DNA from: Brienomyrus brachyistius
Taxonomy: Eukaryota > Chordata > Actinopteri > Osteoglossiformes > Mormyridae
DNA length: 64,000 nucleotides
Direction: 5' to 3'
Assembly: GCF_023856365.1 (NCBI RefSeq)
Contig: NW_026042451.1
Span: 1-64,000, forward strand
Both the position numbers and the translations under genes were made by a program. The notes below the pieces were generated by a model. The model was not told where the DNA came from and did no database searches. It saw only the letters and a program-made list of their open reading frames with translations. Numbering within the stretch: position 1 is the first letter of the stretch; every line of letters begins with the position of its first letter. This document shows positions 1 through 10,334 of the stretch, piece by piece.

Positions 1-160
1 AGTCACCGTTTTTATTGATGAGACCCACAACAGTCTTGTCATCTGCCTGATGTTGATGATGGAATTCGAAATGTGCATTGCTGCTCAGTTGTGAGTCATC
101 GGAGTTAACAGCAGTGGGCTGAGCATAAAGTCCTGGGTTCCTGCTACAGCGTCTGAGCAG

Positions 161-481
161 TTGCCTTCGTCGCCCATAGCTCCTGCGCAGCCCGAGCAGC
201 CGCCTCCGCTGCCCCCTGCGGCCCCAGAGCCCGAGCAGCCGCCGCCTGCTTTGCCCGTAGCTCCTGAGCAGCCGCCTCCGCTGCCCCCTGCGGCCCCAGA
301 GCCCACGCCCGAGGCGCTCCCTCCGCCTCAAATGACTGTGCCCCCTGGGGCTCTTGTTCCTGGCCCCACTCCTGTCCCTGACCCAGCTCCAGACTTTCCT
401 GCCCTAGTCCCCGAGGAGGTCCCGGACAGTCTGACCACCGTGTGTGCCACGCCCCCTGATTATCCACGTGTGCTTCCCTGA
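161..481 (+). pseudogene. Proline-rich C-terminal end of a retroelement polyprotein (copy 1)
   Basis: An open frame of 106 codons is dominated by Pro, Ala, Glu and Gln, with short tandem PEQPPPLPPAAPE-like motifs. It ends in CATPPDYPRVLP followed by a stop. The same C-terminal residues and following non-coding DNA recur at 20.8-21.0 kb, so this is the end of a repeated element, not a host gene. The stop lies inside the probable LTR, as in fish Ty3/gypsy-type elements whose polyprotein has a proline-rich tail. No protease, reverse transcriptase or integrase motif is present. The retroelement call is inferred from the paired copies and LTR-like ending. Confidence 0.4.
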
Positions 482-680
482 TCGTACCCAGCTGTGTCCG
501 ATTATTTTCAATCAGTCCTGTCTATTTGAGTTCATGTCTTACTAGAGTTCAGTGTCCGTCATTGAAGTCCGTCTGCGTGAGATGTTTCCTGCACCCCGTG
601 TTCCTAATAAATCCCCGTATCCTGCCTGCCTTGCCTGTTTCCTGCCCGTCCGCCGCTCCCGTTAAATGGCGATCGTGACA
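443..680 (+). mobile_element. Probable solo or 3' LTR of a retroelement (copy 1)
   Basis: The stretch begins TGTGCCACGCC and ends ATCGTGACA, giving TG...CA ends with short inverted similarity (TGTGCCAC / GTGACA). It contains AATAAA at 606-611. The first 40 bases match the copy starting at 20838 closely and the remainder more loosely. No target-site duplication was found, and the 5' LTR would lie outside the window. Confidence 0.4.
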
Positions 681-1079
681 CAAGGCACACGCACATCAAG
701 TACCAATGCAGCAAATACAGATGAACAATTTAGGAGGAATACTAGTCAAAGGAAGGAAGAAAAGCAGCCCACCCCTATCTCATGGTCACGGACACAAACA
801 TCAGGGAGTGTTATGAAGAAGACATCACACTTAACACCATTGGTTTTATGCAGTGAATTACACCAGAGAGAGTTTTTACATTCTAGCTGTGTTACGTAAC
901 ATTCCTCAGCCTTCAGGTTTTTTCCACACAATGCACGACATGCAGGGGTGCCAAACAAAACAGCGGAACTGCAGTGTAGCCAATTATTTGTTTCAGTAGT
1001 TTTAAGAAAACTAGAACATAAAATGTTTGTTTTACTTAGTCCACAAAAGAGTTTTTTACCTATCTTAGTGTATTTTACA
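681..1079. other. Unassigned intergenic DNA
   Basis: There is no recognisable gene or RNA. The cysteine-rich open frame on the minus strand (746-1117) shows no family motif and overlaps the Gag-like remnant in another frame, so it is treated as chance or as a degraded downstream part of that element. Confidence 0.3.
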
Positions 1080-1301
1080 TCACATACACTCTCGGTCCGT
1101 TGTGGAGTCCATCCCACTGTAGTTGGAGAATGCTGCCATCAGTCGCTTGGTGTAGCACTCGCAGGATTTACCAGGCTCCTGTTTAAACTGATGCATCATG
1201 CCCCAGTCCATGCGCAGGAGGACCAGTCTCTGAAGGGCTGTCGCATGGTGAGGCCTGTTCTGCCTGGGGTCCAGCAGGTCACTGGCAATGTCCTTCAACT
1301 C
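1080..1301 (-). pseudogene. Gag-like retroelement fragment, downstream part
   Basis: Read on the minus strand, about 70 codons resemble the capsid region of retroelement Gag proteins: a Gln/Glu-rich PGxS turn followed by Cys/Tyr-x-RL and an aromatic-rich segment. It has no ATG, stops at both ends and has no zinc knuckle. It lies directly beside the CR1 insertion, and Gag-like coding on the same strand resumes on the far side (2297-2573). The assignment rests on sequence style only. Confidence 0.35.
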
Positions 1302-2288
1302 ACAGTGGGCTTGCGTTCATAGTGGGGTACCGCAGGGTTCGATTTTAGGACCACTATTGTTCCTAATTTACATAAATGATATGGATACCAATATATACAG
1401 TAAACTGGTGAAATTTGCAGATGACACCAAGGTGGGTGGTGTAGCAGATACTGAATTAGTGGCTCAGCAGCTACAGCGGGATCTTGATTTAATTAGTGAC
1501 TGGGCCGATACCTGGCAGATGAAATTTAACGTCGATAAATATAAGGTACTCCATCTAGGGAGCAGAAATATAAAGTACAGGTATTTCATGGGTGTCACTG
1601 AAATAAAGGTAGCTGATCATGAGAAAGACCTTGGTGTGTATGTTGATGCTTCCATGTCCCATTCTCGCCAGTGTGGGGAAGCAATAAAAAAGGCCAATAG
1701 GATGTTGGGGTATATCTCCAGGTGTGTGGAGTTTAAGTCAAGGGAGGTAATGCTAAGATTATACAATTCCTTGGTGAGACCTCACCTAGAATATTGTGTG
1801 CAGGTTTGGTCACCATATCTTAAAAAGGACATTGTGGCCTTAGAAAAGGTGCAGCGTAGGGCCACAAAAATGATTCCTGGTCTTAGAGGAATGTCATACG
1901 AGGAACGGTTACTTGAGCTAAATCTGTTCAGTCTCAAGCAAAGGAGATTGAGGGGGGACATGATCCAGGTATATAAGATTCTAACAGGTTTGGATGCTGT
2001 TCAACCAAATAGTTACTTCAGCATTAGTTTAAATACACGAACTCGTGGCCATAGGTGGAAATTAGCGGGAGAACATTTCAAGCTGGATTTAAGGAAGCAC
2101 TTCTTTACGCAGCGTGTAGAGTATGGAATAGTCTTCCTGATAATGTAGTGCAAGCTGAATCCTTGGGTTCCTTTAAATCAGAGCTAGATAAGATTTTAAC
2201 GACTCTGAGCTATTAGTTTAGTTCTCCCCAAGCGAGCTTGATGGGCCGAATGGCCTCGTCTCGTTTGTATAGTTCTTATGTTCTTATG
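1302..2288 (+). mobile_element. CR1-type non-LTR retrotransposon, 5'-truncated, frameshifted
   Basis: A frame of 286 codons (1288-2148) encodes the C-terminal half of a non-LTR reverse transcriptase. GVPQGSILGPLLF is the block 3-4 motif, FADDTKVGG is the catalytic FADD box, followed by the thumb and the conserved RPHLEYCVQVWSPYLKKDI and VQRRATKMIPGLRGMS regions. The N-terminal fingers and the endonuclease are absent, so the copy is 5'-truncated as usual for LINEs. The frame is lost near 2118, shortly before the natural end (WNSLP... continues in another frame). The 3' end at about 2230-2290 carries the GGCCGAATGGCC segment and an octamer tail, TTCTTATG twice, typical of CR1. It is flanked by a candidate duplication TTCAACTC (1294-1301 and 2289-2296). 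Not functional. Confidence 0.85.
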
Positions 2289-2296
2289 TTCAACTC

Positions 2297-2573
2297 CTTC
2301 ATCTACAGTGTCAGATGAGCAAACCTTATCTCCCCCTTGAGGATTTGGACATACCAACATAGGGGCAAGAATTTCTGCTACCTCGTCCTGCTGCCTGAGC
2401 GTTTCGCCACGGCACTTCTTCACCGAGAAGGAGGTAGAGTCGGGTGCTGAATGGTTATGATCCTCGTCTGCAGGGGGGAGAGGGGAAGGGGCAGGGGAAC
2501 CACTGGCTACTCCTCCCTCGGTGGCATAAGGAGGAAGCTGCTGTTTGGGCAGCAATGCTTGGGCAGGAGCCAC
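2297..2573 (-). pseudogene. Gag-like retroelement fragment, upstream proline-rich part
   Basis: Minus-strand frame with a Pro/Ala/Ser-rich stretch then an acidic, Gln-rich segment, resembling the linker part of retroelement Gag. It starts from GTG rather than ATG and reads into the CR1 tail. It has the same strand as the 1080-1301 fragment but a different frame, consistent with one old element split by the CR1 insertion and decayed. Confidence 0.3.
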
Positions 2574-3690
2574 ACAGTTTATTTCTGGGTATCTAATTAG
2601 CGGACACCATTAGGTCCCTTCAGGGGCTCCACAGACAAACTCATTGACAAAATAGAATTGTCACAGAAAAATTCTTTGTCACATGCTCAGTCGACATGGA
2701 CTGTGTGCTATTTACATATTTTTGGCACAAACGAAATCTCATATGCATATCGATGTATCTTTGGCACAAGTGGACCTCCATCACTTTAAAGAGGGTAAAC
2801 TCTGATCAGGAAATTTACGACGTCAGAATAAACGGATTTTTTAACAGAAGTAACTGACATGCCCTAATAAGGAAATGCATACAATCAGAATACAATATCT
2901 GTGGTTTTTAACAGTGGTAACAATCTGATAATGAAAGGAATCAGATCAACATTTCTATAGCATGTAACAGAGCTTGCTCCCCTCCAGAACTCATTGTTCC
3001 AGTAGTTATCTGAAATCATCTGCAGGAGCTATTCTTTTATTTGTATATTAAGCATAATTATTCATGAATATTATTGATTATGTTTATTTGTTTAATGTTT
3101 TTATTTATTCGTATTTATTGTTTATAATATAATGTTATATAGTATTGCAACACTTGAAACGAGAGGTACTTGCCTGCCTTAGTGATATTTACTATTGTCT
3201 AAGTGTATTCCCACCTGTAGGAGGCAGCAATGGTTGTTATTAAAGGTGCTGAGATTACGCGGCTCAGGGCTGAAGGTGCAAAGTGAAACAGTCATTGACC
3301 GTATTTGCCATGTGTGATGGTGTCTGCATATCGGCCCTTTTGCGCCAAACAAACCAGTTCAAAGTACTGTGTGTTAAAATATCATATGAATAAATCCTCT
3401 CAAGAACTAAACTCAATATCGTATCCTCATCATTCAACGCGTCTGACTTTTGCACCTCTTACCACAAGGCAGTGGATTACATGGGGAAATTACAAACAAG
3501 GAGAATTTAATCTGTTTTTCCTCTACATTGTCGTTATTCAGAATATTACAGACTATGAACAAAAACGGACAATGTAAGAAAATAAAAAAATGTGTATGAC
3601 AGAAAGCTAGAGTATTTTTGCAATGGTGAGCACTAGCTGGTTTATGTACTAGCTCACACTCAAGAAACAGCATAAATGCTACTCATACAC
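2574..3690. other. Unassigned AT-rich intergenic DNA
   Basis: No gene, RNA or clear repeat boundary is seen. The part just upstream of the Gag-like remnant (2574-2960) could be leader or LTR of that element, but no TG...CA ends were identified. The stretch 3040-3150 is nearly pure AT. Confidence 0.3.
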
Positions 3691-3925
3691 AGTTGGGGGG
3701 CAGGGGTCAGTCCTTGTGCCTGTAATGAGGTCACCAGTTGAAACTAACCCAGCCTCAGCACGTCTGTGGGTCCTTGAGCAAGGCCCTTAACCCCCAGCTC
3801 CCTGGGCGCCCCAACAGGTAGCTGCACTTCGCGGACAACTTACTCCACAAAGAGTAAGTTGAGGGAGACATAAAAAACACAATTTCCCCACGGGGATTAA
3901 TAAAGTCCATCCATCTATGGAATAT
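3690..3925 (+). mobile_element. tRNA-derived SINE (teleost type)
   Basis: The order of motifs matches a common teleost SINE: a degenerate B-box-like segment (about 3733-3745), then GGGTCCTTGAGCAAGGCCC and TTAACCCCCAGCTCCCTGGG, then the 3' end TTTCCCCACGGGGATTAATA followed by a CCATCCATCTAT tail. A reasonable A box is not visible, so the head is degraded or diverged. Boundaries are approximate and no target duplication was found. Confidence 0.65.
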
Positions 3926-5818
3926 TATTTAGCACTATATAACGCAGAATATAAGAATTACGATTTTATAAAAAGTATGCCAAATATCCATGATATAATC
4001 ATTACAATGTAAACATTATAATGTAATCAACACAATGGAACCAACTGAGTATGTATTTGCACCTTTTGTTAGTCTGAGTTTCTGTTAGCTACTTTGTTAG
4101 TCCTGAATCTATGAATATTCACATTTTTATCGCGTATATTTTATCACTATGTAAAAGGACAAATATATTATCAACCTTTTAGTGAGACAATGTGTAAACG
4201 GCTGAAACTACCAAGGTTTACTACTGAAGGAAGGGATTCACCTGAGTTCACCAAAAGTTCATGGCTGAGTATTTTTAAAAAACCAAGTGGAGCTGCTCGC
4301 GCCACTATTATGTTCAACCGAGAGGCCAAACGGTAAAAGAAATGACTGTCAAACTTATCACCTAGGGGTAAATATAAATCTATACAAATATCACCTGCAT
4401 GCACATTACTTCTTTTACAATAACCAACTCCTGATCCATACTGTTAGTCGTGAAAAAAATAACTATTGTGTACATAGAGGCCCTGTGTAAAAAGATAACT
4501 GCCAAGGAAAAGATCAAAAACATTTATTTCAAGGATTCAAAGTTTTTATGGTCATGTACAGTGTACAGTGCAGTTCTTATTTGATTAACTTGAATGTCTT
4601 CACAGACAAGACGATTAAACAAATAAAGCAGCGCAACATTATAGTAACTAACAACAAACAAAGCTCACGAGTACTATTACAATATTCATATCATTTATTT
4701 AAATTTAATTTTACCAAGTAAATTAATTGAAAAGCAGTTACCGCTTTACCTGCTTCTCGGGAGAAATAGCAGATATACAAACGTCATGTATGTAACTAAA
4801 ATCTTAAGCCAATAAGGGCAAAGTTGTGTCGTAATGGAGGCGGATCCAGCCTGTGCAGCCTGCTAAGAGGTGCTGCCTGATGTGTCTTGCTCTCGCGGAG
4901 TTTTGGTACCATGTGACATGGTGACGTAATGCAACGGGCGATAAAAAATATAACCATGATGCATTGCGTCAGGACCAGAATGCATTGCTTTAAGCTAGCG
5001 CTGTATGTGGGTGCATGAAGTGGAAAGCACCCAATAATAAACATAACATTTTTTAAAAAATGTTTTCTTCACCGGTGCAGTGAATTTAAATAAAGAGCTA
5101 TGATGGTGCTGCAAATGGCTTTGCATAGTAGTTAGTAGTAGCATTAGCCGCTGTGTGCGGCATTAGCTTTCTACAGTCCTTACAGATGGTTCGTGTTTTG
5201 TCTGTCTCCCTTTCGCCATTTATATTTTCCGCCGGGCACCCGAAATGCTGACACACAAAAGATTCAAAAGTGTCTGGGGTATCTACTATAGTAATTTAGT
5301 CAGATGCCGACATATTTACAGCAGCTCATTTGCAGCGCATTCGTGAAACGGCTTTTCGCTCCAACGAGAAATCTCGTCATGTTGTAATATCGCGAGATCT
5401 CGTGACACGCGTTTCACTCCCACTTCTTAGTAACAGTCATGATTTGATAAAGTGACAACCTGCGTAATAATTGGTAATACATAGAGTTTGCTATTGTTCA
5501 GGCTAGCAGACTGTTATGGCTTGAGGTTAATGGTGCCTGTTACTTGTGAATTTTCACATTTGCAGGGATCTTCTGCCTCGTGAACGTGAAACGGGTAATT
5601 ATGCTAAAAGAAGAAAAAAGCAGAACTGCAATGTGTGTAAGGCTGGTGCTGATTTTTCAGTCTGAACACAGTAAAATTTATACAAATTACCTGTATTCAA
5701 ACTTGTATTCTTTATATAGTTTGGTTAATTACTATTTAAAAGTTTTATCTGCGCTCCATTGTATAACTTATATTGGAGACTTGTATGTACTTTTCGATTG
5801 GAAATGGTTAGCTGTATA
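3926..5818. other. Unassigned intergenic DNA
   Basis: No coding exon, RNA gene or recognised transposon is apparent. The open frames at 4171-4490, 4796-5044 and 5580-5876 lack family motifs. A small palindrome around a TATCGCGAGATCTCG motif occurs near 5388-5403. Confidence 0.3.
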
Positions 5819-5962
5819 CAGGGGCGCCGCTAAGGGGGGGAAAGTTGGGACAATTCTAAGGGCCCACGCCCTTTAGGGGCCCCCAGAGATCTGAATGGGT
5901 GTGGTAGGGGGGCCCAACCTCATATTTTGTCATAGGGCCCAAAATTGCTAGCGGCGCCCCTG
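5819..5962. mobile_element. hAT-type MITE, 144 bp, intact ends
   Basis: Perfect 14-bp terminal inverted repeats (CAGGGGCGCCGCTA at the left, TAGCGGCGCCCCTG at the right) enclose a GC-rich, non-coding core. Both sides carry the same 8-bp direct repeat GCTGTATA (5811-5818 and 5963-5970). An 8-bp duplication and CAGGGGCG ends are the signature of hAT transposition. There is no transposase, so it must have moved in trans. Confidence 0.93.
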
Positions 5963-7815
5963 GCTGTATATACTTTGAATATTTTTATGATTAATTTCTT
6001 TGTTTATTTAATTTGGCAACAGATCTGCACTTTTAGCAGTATTGCTGTCAATTTTTGTGAAAGTTGTTACTAAATAAAACAAAAGAAGCAGACTTGTGTA
6101 AATCCTATATTGGTCGTGTATTCTTCCTGTAGCGTAGTGACAGCTTTTTGTACGGAAGCCGTGAACGGCTGTGCTTGCAAATATATTTTCTTCTGAATAA
6201 TTAGAAGGATAAGCATATTTTGTCGCCGCCGCGAGATAGTCATGCCATACACAGCTCTGCTCGTTTTTGTACTGTAACCGTGTTACTTAATTTGCGAATC
6301 CATGAATTTAACGTTGACATTAAGTCAACATTGACATTGACAACGTTGACATTAAGTGTTGCACCTATCTAGTGTTTTACCGTGAAGGGCATGTTATATC
6401 TTGTCTCTAAGTCGCACTATGGTCCAGGGGAATGCTATGTCATATTAGAACATGTGTCGATGATGTGGCAATATAAATATTTTAGAATACTGTCAGTTTT
6501 AGTTTCAGAAATCCATCATTTGAGAAAAAAGGCCAGTCACGACAAATATATATGGAATATAACAACAGAGGTTAGCTGTATTTGTTTAAGTGTAAAGATG
6601 CACATAGAAACATGCATGAGCTCATCTGAGAATAAACTGAATGCAATGAAGATTTGTGACTCCTGCTGGAAAATGCGAATAGTGGCAGGGTCTTCAAGCA
6701 GTACATTTGTCTGAGAGTCAGTTAATATTAGGAAAGGCACCGTTTTTTTTTTCAATGGCGCTAATTATCAAGAAGGAAATGGAGTACCCCAGTACCTGGT
6801 TTACGGGCACTGGAAGCTCCAGTATCAGTCAGACTTTCATGTAAGTATATGTGTGTTTAATGACTTGTGCATGTTTCATCTTTACCAGGGGCAGAGGGGA
6901 AACTCAATAAATAGCCTTCTCTCACACTTCCAGGCCTGCAGAACTGAGCATGTCCCCTGGTTTTGTGCATATGTCTGTAGGCTTTGAGTTTTTCCTATGG
7001 GGGCTTCAATTTCCTCCCAGAGTACAAATACGTGCAGATCAGTTGCATTGGGGAGTCCATACTGTGATGCTGAGTGGGTGTAGGAGGAGATTGAGAGATG
7101 AAACTCCGGATGATTTACTCCCTCGGCTAACTAACCAGAACAGGATCGTACCAATACCAAAATGATAAGTTTATAAATGTTTTTCACTACCCTGATTCAT
7201 TCAGTTATTTCTGTTTGTTAATTCCATCCCCCAAGCAAATACATAAATAAACAAACAAATATTCAGGGGGAATGTGTCATAGGTGATAGAATCAGTGGAT
7301 GAATCTAAAGAAAAAAAGTAATGATTTCTTTCTCTCCAAAACACAATGCACAAAACTCTTAAGTTAGGTAAGACATTGAAATTTTATGACAGTAGCATGA
7401 TGCAGAGGAACAACAGAAGGAAAAATCTAACTAAACCTGAGTCAACTAGGACTAATTACACTAAATTAAGTGGAACACACAAAATACCTAAAACAACTTA
7501 ATAAACAAGCAAGAAATATTACATTTGATTAACTATACTGATGCCTGAGGGAAGTTCTTGTGCATAATGCAGCAAGTATATACAGCTGCAGAGACACTAC
7601 ACATAGTGCAAATAAATTAAAAAGTATACAGTACACACACTGATTCCTGAAAAATCTAAATACCATGGAATACTAATGAAATACTGATGATGATGATAAT
7701 AATAGAAATAATAATGAATTAGTTTAGGGTATTATGCAATTGACATGTACAATTAAAAAAGAAATTGCACCAGACATTTCCTGTGGCAAAGAAGGGTTGC
7801 TTTGTGCCACATTAC
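5963..7815. other. Unassigned intergenic DNA
   Basis: No supportable gene. A short cluster of direct repeats based on ACGTTGACATTAAG lies at 6311-6358. The segment from 6755 has an ATG and runs into a GTAAGT donor-like site at about 6841, but the encoded residues match no family that I recognise. Confidence 0.3.
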
Positions 7816-8014
7816 TCAAGTCAATTCACTTTATTTTGTATAGTACATTTTCATAGCCTTACATTGTCTCAAAGCACTTTACTTTGTCCCTGCCCAATTG
7901 TCCCAGTGAGCAAGATCTAGCCTGAAAAATTAGAAAGCGACATTGGCAAGGATAAACTCAGTCATAGTAAGAAACCTTTGGAGGAACCAGAGTGAAAGGG
8001 GGAGCCCATCCTCC
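7816..8014 (+). mobile_element. Dispersed fish repeat (TCAAGTCA... AAACCTTTGGAGGAACC type)
   Basis: It starts TCAAGTCAATTCACTTTATT, passes through CAAAGCACTTTAC and ends AAACCTTTGGAGGAACCAGA followed by GGGGGAGCCCATCCTCC. This order of motifs is a widespread teleost dispersed repeat. A shorter piece of the same family lies at 16993-17060. Confidence 0.55.
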
Positions 8015-8099
8015 ACAGGGCAGAAGTCAGGTTAACAAAGTCCTGATTTATATGGTTTATATGGTTCAATTAGTTAAGTCCGGATGTAAATACAGAATA

Positions 8100-8215
8100 A
8101 CTGGCAGCAGGGCACACAGGAAAGACGTAAACAGGCAGGAGGGCAGGCAGGAGGGTGGCACAGGCAGGACGTAATGGGCAGGAGGGCGGGCAGGCAGGGC
8201 AGCACAGGCAGCCAG
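8100..8215. repeat. GGCAGG-rich imperfect tandem repeat
   Basis: Imperfect repeats of CAGGCAGGAGGG and GGCAGG, about 115 bp long, with no fixed period. Confidence 0.5.
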
Positions 8216-8401
8216 AACTGTTTTGCCACTGCAGTTTGTTTTACAATTTCATCTGCATTTGTTCCCACCAAGGTATAACAGCAGCTAATTTATGAACATG
8301 CTGCTTTTCAGAAAAGTTTAATTTCCAGGAGCATGACCAGTGCATACATTTAGTGTTGATGGTTCTTTGTAAAATGGATGTTCTGTACTTTTATTGATCT
8401 G

Positions 8402-8443
8402 TCCATCCATCCATCCATCCATCCATCCATCCATCCATCCATC
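8402..8443. repeat. (CCAT)n microsatellite with repeat-derived flank
   Basis: About ten CCAT units. The flank CCATTTTCTAACTACTTCT and the following 60 bp are the reverse complement of the 3' end of the ATGGATGG-tailed repeat seen at 9190-9340, so this is the tail of a minus-oriented copy. Confidence 0.75.
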
Positions 8444-8539
8444 TTCATCCATTTTCTAACTACTTCTGATGAAGTTCCGGGTTATGAGGTATCCTGAAGC
8501 CCAGGCAATATGGGACAAACACACACATGCACACACATA

Positions 8540-8804
8540 GGGTATACCTATCCTTATGGGGCCCGCTCATTGACTTCTATTGGATAAATGCTAACGCTAA
8601 CTATGACAATCTTAACCCCCACCCTGCCCTAACCATAACCATAAGTAACCAAGCAAAATAAAAGAGGTTTTGCATTTTTAGTTTTTCCACAGCAGTCACA
8701 GATTTTTATAAAATAGAGTTTTCCTGGTTTTCAGTTTCGTGGTCCCCATAAGGGAAAAAAAAAAACAGGTATTTATCACGCTATGGGGTAGGATAGGTAT
8801 ACCC
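8540..8804. mobile_element. TIR element (MITE-like), 265 bp, inside a CA repeat
   Basis: Ends are inverted repeats: GGGTATACCTATCCT at the left and AGGATAGGTATACCC at the right, 15 bp, perfect. The core is non-coding and AT-rich. Both flanks are CA-rich microsatellite (8519-8538 and 8811-8834), so the element probably inserted into a CA repeat, and no unambiguous target duplication can be read there. The superfamily was not assigned. Confidence 0.7.
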
Positions 8805-8949
8805 GCTCGCACACACACACACAGACATGCACACAAATGGATAGATCACCACAGTTACTATGGATGTCGATCCTGCAATAATGAGACAGAACTATCATAC
8901 TTAACAGGATCATATCCCTAGTTCTACATATGCATAATTATATTTAAAA

Positions 8950-9189
8950 AAGATCCCACGCACCCAGCACATGAGATGTTTGAACTTCTGCCCTCTGGTA
9001 AACGTTACCGCAGTATGCATTGCAGAACAACCAGATTTAATAAGAGCTTCTAACCCCAAAGCCATCAGAATACTAAATGCTAATGAACATACGTTTATGT
9101 GAAACCCTACTCTCTCTTACTCTCTGTGCACTTTATTACCACAACTGGTATTAAGTTTACTTTTTATTTATATAGTATAGTGCAATAAT
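8950..9189 (+). mobile_element. L2-type LINE, C-terminus of ORF2 and 3' UTR fragment
   Basis: Reading from 8953, the frame encodes HPAHEMFELLPSGKRYRSM, then a CRTTRFNKSF segment before a stop. This is the conserved C-terminal block of fish L2-like ORF2 proteins. It is followed by a T-rich 3' region typical of that family. The upstream part of the element is missing, and the 3' side is joined to a SINE-like repeat at 9190. Confidence 0.7.
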
Positions 9190-9341
9190 ATAATCACGAT
9201 TTGTGTGTGAGTGTGCCCTGTGATGGGCTGCCCCCCATCCTGGATTGTTCCCTGCCTCGTGCCCATTCCACATTCCGGGATAGGTTCCGGACCACCCGCG
9301 ACCCAGTAGGATAAGCAGTTTGGAAAATGGATGGATGGATA
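9190..9341 (+). mobile_element. SINE-like repeat with ATGGATGGATGG tail
   Basis: Contains GCCCTGTGATGGGCTG, then CCTGCCTCGTGCCC, GGGATAGGTTCCGGACC and finally GGATAAGCAGTTTGGAAAAT before the ATGGATGGATGG tail. This series is characteristic of an abundant fish dispersed repeat. Confidence 0.7.
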
Positions 9342-9441
9342 TAACTAACATAAGACAGACATTACACCTAACAAACAATAAACACGAAATAAAGGAGTGG
9401 ATACAAAAAAAATGTAATGCAATGACCAGATTTAACACCTG
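9342..9441. repeat. Dispersed repeat X, copy 1
   Basis: About 100 bp beginning TAACTAACATAAGACAGACA that recurs with few changes at 12493-12592. The family was not recognised. It ends at a CR1 fragment. Confidence 0.7.
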
Positions 9442-9544
9442 GATTATGTCCCCCCCTTAGTCTCCTTTGCTCGAGGCTAAACAGATTCAGCTCAGCTAAC
9501 CTCTCCTCATTAAACATTCCTCTAAGACCAGGAATCATTCTCCC
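9436..9544 (-). mobile_element. CR1-type LINE fragment, minus strand
   Basis: The reverse complement reads MIPGLRGM...ERLAELNLFSLEQRRLRGG, the same reverse-transcriptase C-terminal block as in the copies at 1302 and 13621. Only about 35 codons survive. Confidence 0.8.
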
Positions 9545-10329
9545 AGCCAAGCAAGCCTGAGTCCGGCTTCCACTCCCCCGATCCCCAGCAATGTTAACTT
9601 GGAAGGGCGTATTCTGTATGCACAACTGAGACAACCCAGGTGGAGCTCAGCTTATCGGCTGGCAAAATTGCCTTCAGGTATCACCCACCCTAGTGAGAGT
9701 CCAAGCTAGGGCCGTTCTCAGAACTCACCCTAAACGAAGTCCTGCTCAAAAGTTGTAATGACCGCCTGAGGTACCTGTCAGCCTTGCCCGTAATGAGTCA
9801 GTGGGTGTAGCCGGGCTGACACGCTTTTGGGCATCCAATTGCTGAGAACTCCCCTTCGGTTCTGACAAACTGTACGATCACAAGCAGTGACAGCAGAGCC
9901 ACAGACAAGCTCAACCAACAGAGAGCGAATGGTAAGCACCCAGCACCCGAAGGGCTCAACTGATCACATCCAAACGACTTCCTGATGGGATTGTGTACGT
10001 AACTGGTTTACTGTTGTTAATAGTGGTTGAACTTCTATGCAAGTCCCCTTGTTGGGGGAGAGGGAATGAATGAAAGCATAAGGTGAAATAAAACCTAAAA
10101 TAAATCAAAAAGGTTAAACGGGAATCAAACCAAATGAATTGTGTTTCTTATTCAATTGTAAACATCAATTAGTTATGCAACAATAACCTAATTGGATGTT
10201 AATGTATTGTGATCAAACTGATTTAGTCCGTGAAGTTGATTCCTGCTTTCAGGCAAGAACCTGTGTGTCCAATTATGCGTGTTGTATCACCGCAGTTGAC
10301 CACCAGAGACCCAACTCAGATGTTGTTAA
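9545..10329. other. Unassigned intergenic DNA before the 46-bp minisatellite
   Basis: Nothing recognisable on either strand. The open frame at 10196-10414 runs into the minisatellite and is chance. Confidence 0.3.
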
Positions 10330-10334
10330 CCTAC

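Noticed and set aside
746..1117. Cysteine-rich minus-strand frame as a gene
   Set aside because: Cysteine spacing fits no zinc finger or secreted fold that I know, and it overlaps a retroelement remnant.
6755..6846. Coding exon starting ATGGCGCTAATT and ending at GTAAGT
   Set aside because: About 29 codons with no family resemblance and no partner exon; a chance ATG plus donor is as likely.
8616..8650. Telomere-like sequence (CCCTAACCATAACC)
   Set aside because: Only a few imperfect units inside a TIR element; not a telomeric or interstitial array.
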